From assembly GCA_021234535.1 (NCBI GenBank), contig CM037846.1, positions 11,362,705 through 11,426,704 of the forward strand: a DNA stretch of 64,000 nt, written 5' to 3'. The stretch's first letter is position 1. The number at the start of each line of letters is the position of its first letter. This DNA comes from Stichopus chloronotus (lineage: Eukaryota; Echinodermata; Holothuroidea; Aspidochirotida; Stichopodidae). The position numbers were made by a program, and so were the translations under genes. Below, piece after piece: positions 1 to 9,952 of this stretch. Below the pieces are notes generated by a model. It had not been told where the DNA came from and did not search any database. It saw nothing but the letters and a program-made list of their open reading frames with translations.

Positions 1-1387
1 CATGCGAAAAATTATTAAAGAAGTTCACAATCAACACGATCAATAAACTACAAAGAGGTAAACAGGAAGCAAGAGACTCATATATAACAATTGTCAACAT
101 TTGCAGCTACAATTGGCTATAACTATGAATAATTTATACTTCCGTTGGGGTGACATTTCATTCAAGATATCACAATTTACTAGATCACACCAGCAAAACC
201 CAACCTCTTTTCACTTCTTTGGGGAAGGTTGAATTTGCAAACATTTCAAGAATATAGTGTTGATTTCTTCATGAATATCTAGTCCAACCATGGAATCAAA
301 CCTACGCTGAATTCTTCACAACAAACCGCAAACAGAGAAGACTGCCATAAATATAAATATTCCATGGAGAGTTTGCATTTTGACAAGGATGTCCAGATCA
401 AATTAGTTCTAAAGTGACTGTGCAACATCTCACTGGTCACACCATACTGGTGGACTTGACGTAAGTTGTGCCCTGAAGTAATTCTGTCGGTTAATCACGA
501 AAACCTCCTTTATGTGTTCAGGAAAGTGAAATTCAATGTCACCATCCAATGAAAAATTAAAAGCCTACCACAGATAATTAACTCAAGAGAGATATGATGT
601 CCAACCACTCAAGTGTGGAACAAGCACATGTGACACATAAGGCACTGTCACATGGTTCACGCAGCCCGATTTCGGTCAGTAGGGCCCGTTTCACCGTAAA
701 GCGGAGCAACTGCAGTGATAGGCTATGGATTCATGCAGTTTGAATAGCTAGCCTTCTTGTGATTGAGTCCAACCTGAGGCAGGCCTTGAAGGGAGGCTTG
801 TAACGCTACGTGCGTGGAGGCATTGATGCCGCTCGAGGCCCGAACAGTCGAGGCTGGCCTGCCTCCACTTCAACCCCGGTATCCAGTCTCCATTCTCTTC
901 ATATCTTTAACTGTCACCACTGCAGTCACTTGCATTATCACGCATACCTTTGTCAAAATTTTTGACTGCATAACGTAAACTCAACTTCACACATGATAAA
1001 GGATATAACACAATGTTTCTGTTCTACGTTTCCTTGGTCTTTCCAGCTATTCCCGCTATTACCCCCTGTTGCCTGACAGTACTGTTTTTAGGTAGTGGGC
1101 CAAATCTTTTCTTAGGTGAAATATTTTTTAAATCTAGTCACAGTGTTACTACATCATAGATCTGTAAATACATAATAAATAACTTCTGCAAAACTTGAAC
1201 TCCTTCCAAACTGTGAAAATTTTGAGCGTCTGACTTCCGACTGCCTTGTGATGTAAAACTGTGCAACAGTTTAATATAGACGGCATGTGCCGGTCGCCGT
1301 GTGTTTGCTCTCCTAGAAGAGCTGACCAGTCTAATACTACCAATGGATTATACAGAAAGAAAACTTGAGAAACAGTCTCATAAATAC
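1..1387 (-). other. VPS41 intron 5 (partial)
   Basis: I searched the minus strand here for the next propeller exon and found none, so this stretch is read as intron. The only visible structure is a GC-richer block at about 655-890, which has repeat-like composition but no recognisable family. Confidence 0.7.
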
Positions 1388-1456
1388 CTTGTCACCACCT
1401 GTCACAAATTGTCTGTTACTATTGTGCTGAGAGAACCTTGGATCCAAGGCTACTGA
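1388..1456 (-). CDS. VPS41: VPS41 exon 5 (last exon in the window)
   Basis: This 69-bp exon encodes 23 residues, phase 0 to phase 0, with acceptor ttacag and donor AAG|gtattt. It reads SVALDPRFSQHNSNRQFVTG and then GDK, matching family IAVHP-x-F...KQFVTGGKK. The next exon, expected to encode the conserved W-R-G-x-LIAWAN stretch, is not found between here and position 1, so it lies beyond the left edge. Confidence 0.9.
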
Positions 1457-4400
1457 CTGTAACATGAAAATGCAGAGGAAAAAGGACAAACCATAAGTTC
1501 ACCAAAAAAAAAAACATACATTCATATGACTGTATGCCTTTGGTTTTAACAGACAGTGATTGTCCTTTACCCACTGTGATTTAAGTCTGACTATGCATTT
1601 GAAGATGCATGTGGTATTATTCCAAAAACTTTCTTCAATAATGATCACTGGACCTTCCTGTAATCGACTTCTTTTGCCAACTTGTGGATTTTTCTCAAGT
1701 CATGAAAACAACAATTTGGAACATTGGGAACCAAATCAATGCTTTTTTATAGAGCAAAATGCATGAGAATATAACCTATGGCCTTCAAGTCCAGAGGGAC
1801 TGAACCATAAAAAAAAAAAGGTTCACGGGTCTTGTTACATAAACAAAGCTTTATGTTGTATCTGTTTCCTCCTAACTTTTGACAAATTCAAACTTTTTGA
1901 AAGAAACACTTTAAAAGAATAGTCCAGCCAGAAATTTACCTTTGATATGTTTAAGAGTAAGTTAATGTGACCCTTATAGTAAAACTTCCATTCAGTTCCC
2001 ATGCATGGTTCTCGCGATTTTATCAGTTCAAATTACCCCCTTTGCTACCAACTGGGAACTTGAAGCAAACAGGAGTGACATCATCTCTTCACATTGCTAA
2101 AGAGTCTTTTGTTTTCTGCATTTTTAAATTTATTATTTTGACCTTGAAATCAGCAGGTGGTCAGCCTACATACTGGTTACATGAAGGTCAAAATACTCTC
2201 ATACCCCTCCTACATTCACATTATGATATCACTAAGTATTGAAGTATTAAATTTGGTGTACATTTTAAAGAAAAACATAAAATGCTTTACTAATGTGGGG
2301 AGATGACATCATTCCTGGTTGCTTCAAGTTAACTGTCAGTAGCAAATGTGGCAACTTCAACTGCTCACATCTCGGGAACCACACATGTGAATTAAATGGA
2401 AGTTTCACTGTAATGGTCAGATTAACTTACTCTTCAACATATCAAAGCTATATTCCTGGCTAGACCATCCTTTTAATATGATGATGTTACGGTAGGCTAA
2501 CCTTCACCGATGAAACAGACTATTCAGTGCTTTGAACTTTATTCACAGCAAATTGTGGCCACTAGGCAGCACCACCCTCATTGTGCAGAGTGTGGGAGCC
2601 TAGTGGTAACATCATCAGACTTGCAATTCAATGGTTATGGGGTTCAGATTGGTGAAGTAACCTTAGGCAGGCCATTTTTTCCTTCACTTGCCTTCTCTCC
2701 AGCTAGGTGCTCATTAAGGACCTGCAAAGGAACTTGACTGCAACCAGAATATCTGTGGCAGCCATACCTGGTCCCACAGAACGAGGGCGATGTTGCACGG
2801 TGCCTTGATCAGATGTTAGCAACCTATGTGCACAATTTAAATTCATAGACTGACTTAAATTACCACTTACCTGTACACTTATCTCTGAGCAAACTCAGAG
2901 GGACAAGATGTCAAACATTCAGTGATACAGAAGGACCAAAGAATGGCAGAAGATGGTCAGTATTGGTGGAATATGCATGCATGATACATAGGAATAATCA
3001 GACGACCAAAGAAAAGAACAAGTAACGAATGTTTCATTTTTTCCCTTGTTTACCTTGATGGGGCAATCAAAATCGTGTGTTTGGTTGTGCTCCGCTTCAT
3101 ACAAACCGGTTATTGCCACCTGCCAAAGAAAACAAAACAGATTTAGATTCTGCATCTTACTTGAAATGTTGAGACACGAGTCAGTCAAGGTGTTTGAACT
3201 TTGTTTTGTATCAATTACATTAAAATCTCTGAAGAATTGACAAATAACATTGATATCACGGAAATAATTACTGATGCATTTGAAAAGTTTAAGCCCCCCA
3301 AAAAATAATAGAAAAAAGCTGAATGTTAAATGAATCACAAGTTAAGTCAATGACATTCAAAGCTATCATTTAAAGGAGCATAGGTACTTGTGAAATACAT
3401 TTTACATAACTTATTGCACTTTCTTCCTCAAAATCTTGTAGAAGCATATCTATTAACAGGTTTTTGGTAATAAAATGTTCTGCAAATGACAAATTTTATG
3501 CCACTTTTAACAGAATGTGGGTTTAAAAAAAAAGGTTGATTAACTAATCTAAGGGTATGTTAGTTATGCACTGAATGGCCATTGGTCAGTATATTCTTCT
3601 TTTGTTTTTTTAAGTTAAAAATACTATTTGTGTTTCTATAGAGGAAAGGCAACTGTAAAAAATCATTTGTTGATGACTCACTGTTGTGCATAACAGATTC
3701 AGCAAAACTGATGTCAAATATGTGTGCTTTCATAAGTATAATATCCTTCAAAAAGACAAAAAAAATGCTGTATATATATATGCATTAATACGACAGACCT
3801 TGCCGTCATCAGCGCAGCTTGCTATGTAGTCAGCGTTGTCATCCAGGCTGAGTTGGTTCACGGTCGTCAGGTGCTACGAGAAGAAACAAGAAATGTGCAT
3901 TCAGCGATGCGAGTAATTTCTTCTTCCTCCTTCGCGAACGTTACCACTAAGCACCAGACTCTCAATCACTGAGGGACGACAACTTCATCTATAGTGCTTC
4001 TTGAAAGACTCATCCTACAACAAGTTCATATTTTATCACTAAATGTAAAATTAAGGGGAAATACTGCGTTTGCTTTACAGAAAAGAAAATGGTATTTTAA
4101 TAACCAATATTTATGGACACCGAATGAAAGACTTTTCAAACTGGCACAGGATGGTAGCCTTCACACAGATAGATGTTCACTTTAACTTGTTGCTCAGGGA
4201 TAATTTGTTCATTCAAACTTTTAAAATTTGAATTGATGCAACTTCTGTCACTCTTCCTCTGTATCATGTTTGGAGGAGATGAAGCTATTGCAGATGTTTG
4301 CTGGGCAGAGTGAATGGTTTAACAATGATTAAAGCTATTTTTTTTGTATGCCTTTCAGTATTTCCCTTAAAGTGGTATACATTGCAATATTTCCAACTGG

Positions 4401-7400
4401 TGTGTAGGTACAAACATTGCATAACAGTTAAGACTTCATGAAGCACAAAAGTAGCTGAATTACTTATCCAAAGCGTATGCCACTAAAATCGAGTAGGCTC
4501 ATTCAGCCAAAGTTCCCCAGGAAAACGCTGAATTGTCTGGTGAAATCTATCATGAGATGCATAATACGTTGTTATCTATTGCACCCATTATCTTATATAA
4601 AACAAACCATGAAGCCCATTATGTCTTACAGATGGTGAAGAGTATCTTGTATGGTGTTATGCTTAGCTTGTACAGATTTCATCCTGAAACTAAGCTGACA
4701 GTTCTCCACTATATGTAAATGCAGGGTTGGAAAAACTTTGGCGTAATCAAGCTATTCAGGTGACACGTGGGGTTAACATGTAGCAACGTTGACCTGTGCT
4801 CGATCTTAGCAACGAACCAAGCAATGCAAGGAAAAACAATCAGCTGTTGTTCTCAAAGGGCCCAAAAAATCTCCTGCTGTCTTGTCGCCCTTTCGGGCAG
4901 ACTATTCTTGGAGGATGATAAATTTCTGGTGCCCAGCTAACATCTGTAGGTGCCCAAAACGAACCATTATCCGACACAAACTGCTACATTCAACTTTTTT
5001 CACAGTTTCGTGTCCCTTTCTCGTGTGGCTGAAAGCATTCATACTTTTTGAAAACATGGTATGCAGGACAAAATTTTCTTACATTCCATTCGTCATCACA
5101 TTTTGGATTGCTGATTATGGGTGCCCATTTGGGCATGCTGAGTTGGGCAATGCATTGATTTTTGTTGCCCTGATCATCACACAGAGTGCCCTCGGACAAC
5201 CGACATTTTGAAACCTGTCTCAGATTGACTTAAAATTTCCAGAACACATTACTATCAGGTCCAATGCTTTATCAAAGAATGCCACAGATCTACTCTTACT
5301 AGAAAACACACACTCACACAGGAAAAATGAGTAAACAAATCTAGCTGTTCAAGTCTAAGTTTGAAGTGGGAAGTAATGCAATACACACAACAGACCAGCT
5401 ATCGTATTTGAAAATGCTTTCTTAGTGTTTGCTGTTAATCACGGTGACTTTTGATCTATAATTACAACCCTTTAATTATAAGATGTAATTTGTGTGAAGA
5501 CTCTGGCATGTTGGATGAAATTGCAAATCATGCAGTTCTGAAAATAGCTTAGCTTTACATCTTCATACTTACCTTTGCAATCTCCTTCTCTTCAATCTTG
5601 TTGCCCTGGTGATCTAACACGTGAACTGTTCCCCAGTGTGTGCCAATAGCAAGGAACTGAAAAGGGAGGATAAAAGTGAGCCTAATCAAACAAAATGCAC
5701 AGAGAGGAGTTCAAGCAAATTGTTGAAATTATTCATTGACAGGCCTCACTTGCTGTCCCATTGTCTTCATCATTAACACATTATGATGGAAGCAACAACA
5801 CAGCACTACCTAAATGTGAGGCCACATATCCACGTTTACACTGGAGTGTACTTGAACATATTACGCAATGACACCACCATGAAGAAATTAATGACAATAG
5901 GGCAGGTGGTCGAGAAGTTAAATTTGTAAAGTTAGATAAATAAACCAGAAAGTTAAATAACTTTGTGCTTCCTTGCCGATATCTCATTTTTTTCATACAC
6001 ATGTAATCACTTATAAACAAAAGCAACCTAGTGGAGAAGGGAAGGGACCATATCAAAATGAAAAACAAAATGCAAGAATGACAACCACATTCTGTATCAC
6101 TTGTGGGTTTGATGTTACCGAGTGCAAATATGAATGAGTAATGTCACTCACTCAGCACTGATGACAATTGTAGTGATGATGGAGGTAATTCACAAGTTGA
6201 TAGAAAGTTTGTGACACCAAAGTGTGGTCACAGACCTGAGATGGTGCAAGTCAACAAAGGCAAACTGGAACAGTCTTGCCTCCCAGGGGAGTGTTTACTT
6301 TGGCTCAAACAACAAAGTACTTTGTAAATTTTGGCAGGGAGTTTCTCGCACAGGGATATTCTCTGAAGGTTTAGAAAAGGTGATAAGAGCTACGTTGAGT
6401 GGTTTGGGACAGAAAAATGGACTTTAAATGTTCCAAAAATTGAAAGAGAATGAGACCAAAGTCTAACTAGCAGCAATCTTTGCAATGAAAGATAGATCTA
6501 CATTTTGGGAAATTTCAATAGGAACTAAATACGCATTATTTTTCTAATATGAGTGATTTAACCTCTTCATATGTTCACATTCAGGACATGTAAAACTCTT
6601 GAAGTATCACATGTTGGGTGGGCTTCTGAGCCCAGGACAGATCTTTGGAATGATAGAACTTATTACATTCATTTCATGTCACATGACAGTGCTGACCAAG
6701 TCTCCCATAGGGCAGTTCAAATGACAGACAGCTGCTCATCAAGTGCTAACAATGTTGACACTCTGAATTTCTTCCTGAATTCAGTTGCTGAGATATCTTC
6801 CTTTACAGGTTTTCATACTTTAAGCTCCGGAGACCTCAAATGACCTTTGACCTCCATGAAAAACAACATGGATCATGTACTCACAGCAAACTACCAACAC
6901 ACTTACTTTCAAGTTCAAGTACAATTTCCCTTCTCTAGATACTGTGTTTACAAGGTTGTCTTCTACTGACATCACATAAATGTTGACCTCCATAAAAAAT
7001 GACAGACATCATCTACTTATTAGGTGCTATCAATGGCAAGAATTTGAAGTTCAAGCATTTTTTAAGTTGCTAAGATATCTCCCTCAATAGTTTTTCTTAC
7101 TTTAAGCTCTGGTGACCTCAAATGACCTTTGACCTCCATGAAAAACAATAGGGATCATCTACTCAACATGGACTACCAACACACCAAGTTTGATATTCAA
7201 GCAACTTTCCCTTTTTGAGATAGTGTTTACAAGGTTTTCAAACAATGCCATATATTAACCTTACATGACCTTTGACCTAAAAAAAACCGTTGCAGACATC
7301 ATCTTCTCATCAGTTGCTATCAATGATAAGGGTTTGAAGTCCCAACAACATTTGATTGCTGCGATATCACCCTTGATAGGTCTTCGTACTATAAGCTCTG

Positions 7401-9264
7401 GTGACGTCAAATGACCTTTGACCTCCATGAAAAACTATTGAGATCATCTACTCATGATGGACTACCAACACACTAACTTTGAAGTTCGAGTACCATTCCC
7501 TTCTTGAGATATTGTGTTTACAATCCTAGGCGTCACATACACACACGCCATCACCATCGCATAGATTCCTTGCCTGCCTACGGTAAGGAATCAAAAAGGC
7601 TAATTAAAATATTTATAGCCTAACTGTAGTAGAACGTGTATAAGCAAGAGGAACATTTCAAACAACGTGTGGAAAGTAAAAACTGGGAACTCCAGAAACT
7701 ATGAGCGGTAGAGTTCACAAGAGAGACAAGAGAAACTATCGCTTTGCACAATGTAATAATTTATGGCCCATATGGCCCAAAATGAAGTTGGACCAACAAA
7801 TGTTGAACACTGCAAAAGGTTCCACTACCACAATGCTAATTTGACAATCCTTCAGTTGCTACGACATATTACACAGATTTTGACTTTCACTAACAAATTT
7901 TCCACTCATATACCATCTTTAAGGGGTTTCGCCAGACGAGACAGTATGTTTCTTCACCATAAAGAAGCTATACATACAAGCATGCACTCATGAAGCTACT
8001 CTAAAGCTGTCAAAAGTACCCTTCTTCTTTGGAAAGAAATTAAAAAATCCTCTGCAAGCAGACAAAGTCTGATCTACAAAACCAAAATATGGCAAGTAAC
8101 TAAAAGGAGAGCAACAGTTAGTAGGTATGAGAATCAACAATCTCAGACCACAAATTGAAAATTGCATGCACTGTACCTCTCACTCCTTGATATTTCAAAA
8201 GCAAAAGAAGACTAAAATTCTGAATGTCCTTTTCCTTTGTTACCAAATTTTAATCCACAACAAAACGTCTGAAAAGAATGCTACCATCATGGTCATATAA
8301 AAGACCTAATTGGTAGTTATGGTAACAAATTTCTTTTTCAAATTTCTGTAGTGGAGATAGGGGGAATGATCCTAAGAATGACAAATAAAGCATATAAATT
8401 CAAAACAATTGAGAAATTAAGACTCTAGATTTATCTCACCACACTCAACCTTAGCCTCTCTTTCCACATCAAAGTCAACACAGTTGCGACTGGCATCAGT
8501 AAATGACAGAGGGCATTATTTCTTTCAATATGACATTTAAGTTCTTATTCTTTAGCTTTTTTTTGTAAGTACAGTATCAGAAATTCTTAACTTCTAAATC
8601 TGCTTCTGTAATATTGGTAATGAACAGGGTTGTCACCACGCCAGGCGGCGCCGGGCGATGCTACCCAGCTCTCAAAATCTCTGCCCGGAACTCACCGTCA
8701 ATTTCAGCATCACCGCCCGGCACAAATTTCGTAACTTAACTGAATAAAATTGTTAGATTTCTTTAGAATTCTGAGTGATTATCCTTTTTTACCACACAAC
8801 GGCCAAGTAAGCTTAAACATTTCCGCACTGGTCGGAACCAAAGTACCAAATTCATAATTTATAATCTAGAGTGCACCATTTTACATCCAAGCACTCTCCG
8901 ACCCACAAAAATTTTTCAAAGGGGAGGTCCCCTTAGACCCCCCAGGACGGCGATCACAAATTACCCGGCTCTCAAAATGGTCTGGTGACAAGCCTGGTAA
9001 TTAATAAACAAAATTTTTTTTTAATGACTTTACTTTGGTGTGGACAGCCATACAGCTGGCAGCTTCCTTGTTCAGGACTTCTTCTAGTTTATTCTGTATT
9101 CTCTCATACTTCAGCTTTGGCTCCAGATCAGAATCAGAATCATCATCCTCTTCTCCACTGTCATCTGTTTCTTCTTCTTCGTCATCGTCGTCATCTTCTT
9201 CTTCTTCGGTAGATTCCTCTTCCTCTACATTCTTAAACCCTTCCACTGACAACCCTTCAGCCAT
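1388..9264 (-). CDS. VPS41: VPS41, HOPS complex subunit (5' part, exons 1-5; continues off the left edge)
   Basis: VPS41 is a subunit of the HOPS tethering complex, which promotes fusion of late endosomes, autophagosomes and AP-3 vesicles with lysosomes. Five exons are seen, in transcript order 9264-9034, 5656-5573, 3873-3799, 3119-3054 and 1456-1388. Each is a multiple of three, each junction is phase 0, and all use GT-AG. They give 175 residues: an acidic tract (about 14-48), the family motif EPKLKYER (48-55), AASCMAVHTK (68-77), then beta-propeller strands with GTHWGTVHVLD, VNQLSLDDNADYIASCADDG, FDCPIK and RQFVTGGDK, in the same order as vertebrate VPS41. The rest of the propeller, the clathrin-repeat region and the C-terminal RING are not in the window. 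The start is the only ATG before the acidic tract, and upstream sequence is element-derived. The evidence is sequence-level homology recalled from the family; identification is firm. Confidence 0.95.
1457..3053 (-). other. VPS41 intron 4
   Basis: This intron is bounded by the exon 4 donor and the exon 5 acceptor. It contains a tRNA-derived SINE at about 2590-2800 and short A-tracts near 1501-1514 and 1809-1820. No exon was seen on either strand. Confidence 0.85.
2590..2800 (+). repeat. tRNA-derived SINE (degenerate)
   Basis: A pol III A-box-like stretch, GCCTAGTGGTAAC (about 2599-2611), is followed about 30 bases later by a B-box-like GGTTCAGATTG (2641-2651). Then comes a body, CCTTAGGCAGGCCA, reminiscent of the 'cttgggcaaggcactt' body of widespread marine invertebrate SINEs. 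The B-box has lost the canonical GGTTCGAATCC, so it is probably inactive. Family placement is from memory. Confidence 0.6.
3054..3119 (-). CDS. VPS41: VPS41 exon 4
   Basis: This 66-bp exon encodes 22 residues, phase 0 to phase 0, with acceptor ttggcag and donor AAG|gtaaac. It reads VAITGLYEAEHNQTHDFDCP followed by IK. The family segment is V-x-x-x-GLYSGEEFHETFDCPIK, so length and motif agree. The frame happens to stay open on both sides of the exon, which makes it look longer than it is. Confidence 0.92.
3120..3798 (-). other. VPS41 intron 3
   Basis: This is an AT-rich intron between exons 3 and 4 with a TA-rich microsatellite (about 3770-3783) close to the exon 3 donor. No other gene or repeat was recognised. 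Confidence 0.85.
3799..3873 (-). CDS. VPS41: VPS41 exon 3
   Basis: This 75-bp exon encodes 25 residues, phase 0 to phase 0, with acceptor ctcgtag and donor AAG|gtctgt. The donor is weaker than its neighbours at +3 to +6. It reads VNQLSLDDNADYIASCADDG, matching the family segment VNQISLDESGEH-x-GVCSEDG. It forms part of propeller blade 2. Confidence 0.92.
3874..5572 (-). other. VPS41 intron 2
   Basis: This is the intron between exons 2 and 3. A plus-strand frame stays open for about 330 bases at 4882-5211, but it has no domain, no splice support and a composition like the surroundings. Nothing else was recognised. Confidence 0.85.
5573..5656 (-). CDS. VPS41: VPS41 exon 2
   Basis: This 84-bp exon encodes 28 residues, phase 0 at both ends, with acceptor ttttcag and donor AAG|gtaagt. 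It reads FLAIGTHWGTVHVLDHQG and then a charged stretch ending EKEIAK. This is the first WD40-type repeat of the propeller and aligns without gaps to the matching vertebrate segment (FLALGTHYGKVYLLD). Confidence 0.95.
6700..7540 (+). repeat. Tandem array of ~143-bp units (~285-bp dimers) carrying DR1 motifs
   Basis: Two alternating unit types share a phrase 'gaccTCCATraaaaa' or 'gaCAGACATCATCT' and the phrase AAGCTCTGGTGACCTCAAA. Matching points lie at 6841, about 6983, 7123, 7266 and 7412, spaced 140-146 bases apart. Same-type units are spaced 282-291 bases. The strict 13-mer TGACCTTTGACCT occurs at 6841, 7123, 7266 and 7412. The array begins with a diverged unit at about 6700 and ends in a hairpin-bearing tail near 7592. 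Confidence 0.8.
7564..7592 (+). repeat. Terminal hairpin at the end of the tandem array
   Basis: The 11-base arm GATTCCTTGCC (7564-7574) and the arm GGTAAGGAATC (7582-7592) pair with one G-T position across a 7-base loop. It directly follows a short CA-rich run (about 7548-7556) at the edge of the repeat array. Such a subterminal hairpin is found in some non-autonomous elements, for example Helitron-like ones, but no CTRR end was found. Confidence 0.55.
8630..8995 (-). repeat. GC-rich dispersed-repeat fragment
   Basis: Two GC-rich blocks (about 8639-8720 and 8925-8995), both carrying CCCGG and 'CTCAAAATSK', flank an AT-rich core. The phrase GGGGAGGTCCCCTTAGACCC resembles proline/glycine-rich ends of degraded DNA-transposon reading frames seen in invertebrates. 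Base composition stands out sharply from its surroundings. No open frame of useful length remains. Confidence 0.4.
9034..9264 (-). CDS. VPS41: VPS41 exon 1 (start codon, acidic N-terminus)
   Basis: This exon encodes 77 residues. It begins with ATG at 9264-9262 and ends in phase 0 at a donor reading AAA|gtaaag. Residues 14-48 are almost only Glu, Asp, Ser and Thr, probably a disordered tail. The conserved part starts at EPKLKYER and ends AASCMAVHTK, where the first propeller strand begins. A serine-rich open frame on the plus strand here (9035-9277) is only the complement of the acidic codons. Confidence 0.95.
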
Positions 9265-9292
9265 GCTGACTAAATAACTGAATTGTAAACAA

Positions 9293-9952
9293 AAGTGATT
9301 AAATGAGGAATTTAATATTCAGGCCTTAAAGGGATTGAGTGTGTACTAAAAAACCAAAAAAATAAGATTACGTTTGATCTTAACTTTTTCTTTATTTTTA
9401 AATGTAAACGCGAGGTTGTACATGAACGGACTACGTCTTTCAAGGAAGGAAAATGACAGTAACTAATTCGAAATGCAACGGGATTGGCATGCATGAAAGC
9501 AGTAAAAAACAGAAATCATATTTGAAAATTAACGGTTCTTACTATAAGCACCTACATAATGAATATGCAACAGTACAGGTCTCACTAGTGTGTCAAAAAC
9601 ATACTACTCAAGTCGTCTATTTACAAATAACGTACGAACTGAACACAACATTGCAGCGTCAGTGATCCTGAGTTGTTTTGACTAACTGAATATTCAATAC
9701 TAGTATACTTCCCATTGGCATGGTCCAAGAAGCATACCGTTGATTTGAATGAAAACTGTCAACCACTACATTATCGTATTCTACACATTTTTTGTCGTTA
9801 TGTTAGAAGAATTTGAAATCATATGGCAGAATTAAGCAACTGAAACCTATGTATTTTCCCAGATTGTCTGAATGGTGTAATTAAAAGCCTTACCAAACTT
9901 TTGGAGATGAAATTTCAATGTTTTTACATTTTGCCTACGCATGCAATCACTT
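9293..9952 (+). mobile_element. Non-autonomous TIR element, copy 1 (abuts VPS41 start)
   Basis: The ends are AAGTGATT (9293-9300) and its complement AATCACTT (9945-9952). The interior matches, in inverted orientation, the element at 20482-21160 over nearly its full length. Compared with that copy it carries an extra segment near its left end. It encodes nothing recognisable, so it is a MITE-type element. The target-site duplication is not clear in this copy. It lies 28 bp upstream of the VPS41 ATG. Confidence 0.75.
9336..9357 (-). promoter_or_regulatory. Possible splice acceptor for a VPS41 5' untranslated exon inside the element
   Basis: On the VPS41 strand there is a T-rich run ending TTGGTTTTTTAG, followed by TACACACTC, about 80 bases before the ATG. 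No TATA box or initiator is seen. If this acceptor is used, VPS41 has an upstream noncoding exon and its first coding exon begins within the mobile element. This is inference from sequence only. Confidence 0.3.

Larger units (their letters stand above)
5657..9033 (-). other. VPS41 intron 1
   Basis: This is the longest VPS41 intron in the window (3377 bp). It holds the DR1-bearing tandem array (about 6700-7540), a short hairpin (7564-7592) and a GC-rich repeat fragment (about 8630-8995). Large first introns often carry regulatory sequence, but no conserved element can be shown here. Confidence 0.85.

Noticed and set aside
655..890. GC-rich block near the left edge tested as the next VPS41 exon.
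   Set aside because: No frame gives the expected propeller motifs and stops occur in all minus-strand frames.
4882..5211. 109-codon plus-strand frame within VPS41 intron 2.
   Set aside because: Cysteine- and phenylalanine-rich without domain, and no conserved splice sites; read as intron.
9035..9277. Serine-rich plus-strand frame.
   Set aside because: It is the complement of the acidic VPS41 exon 1.
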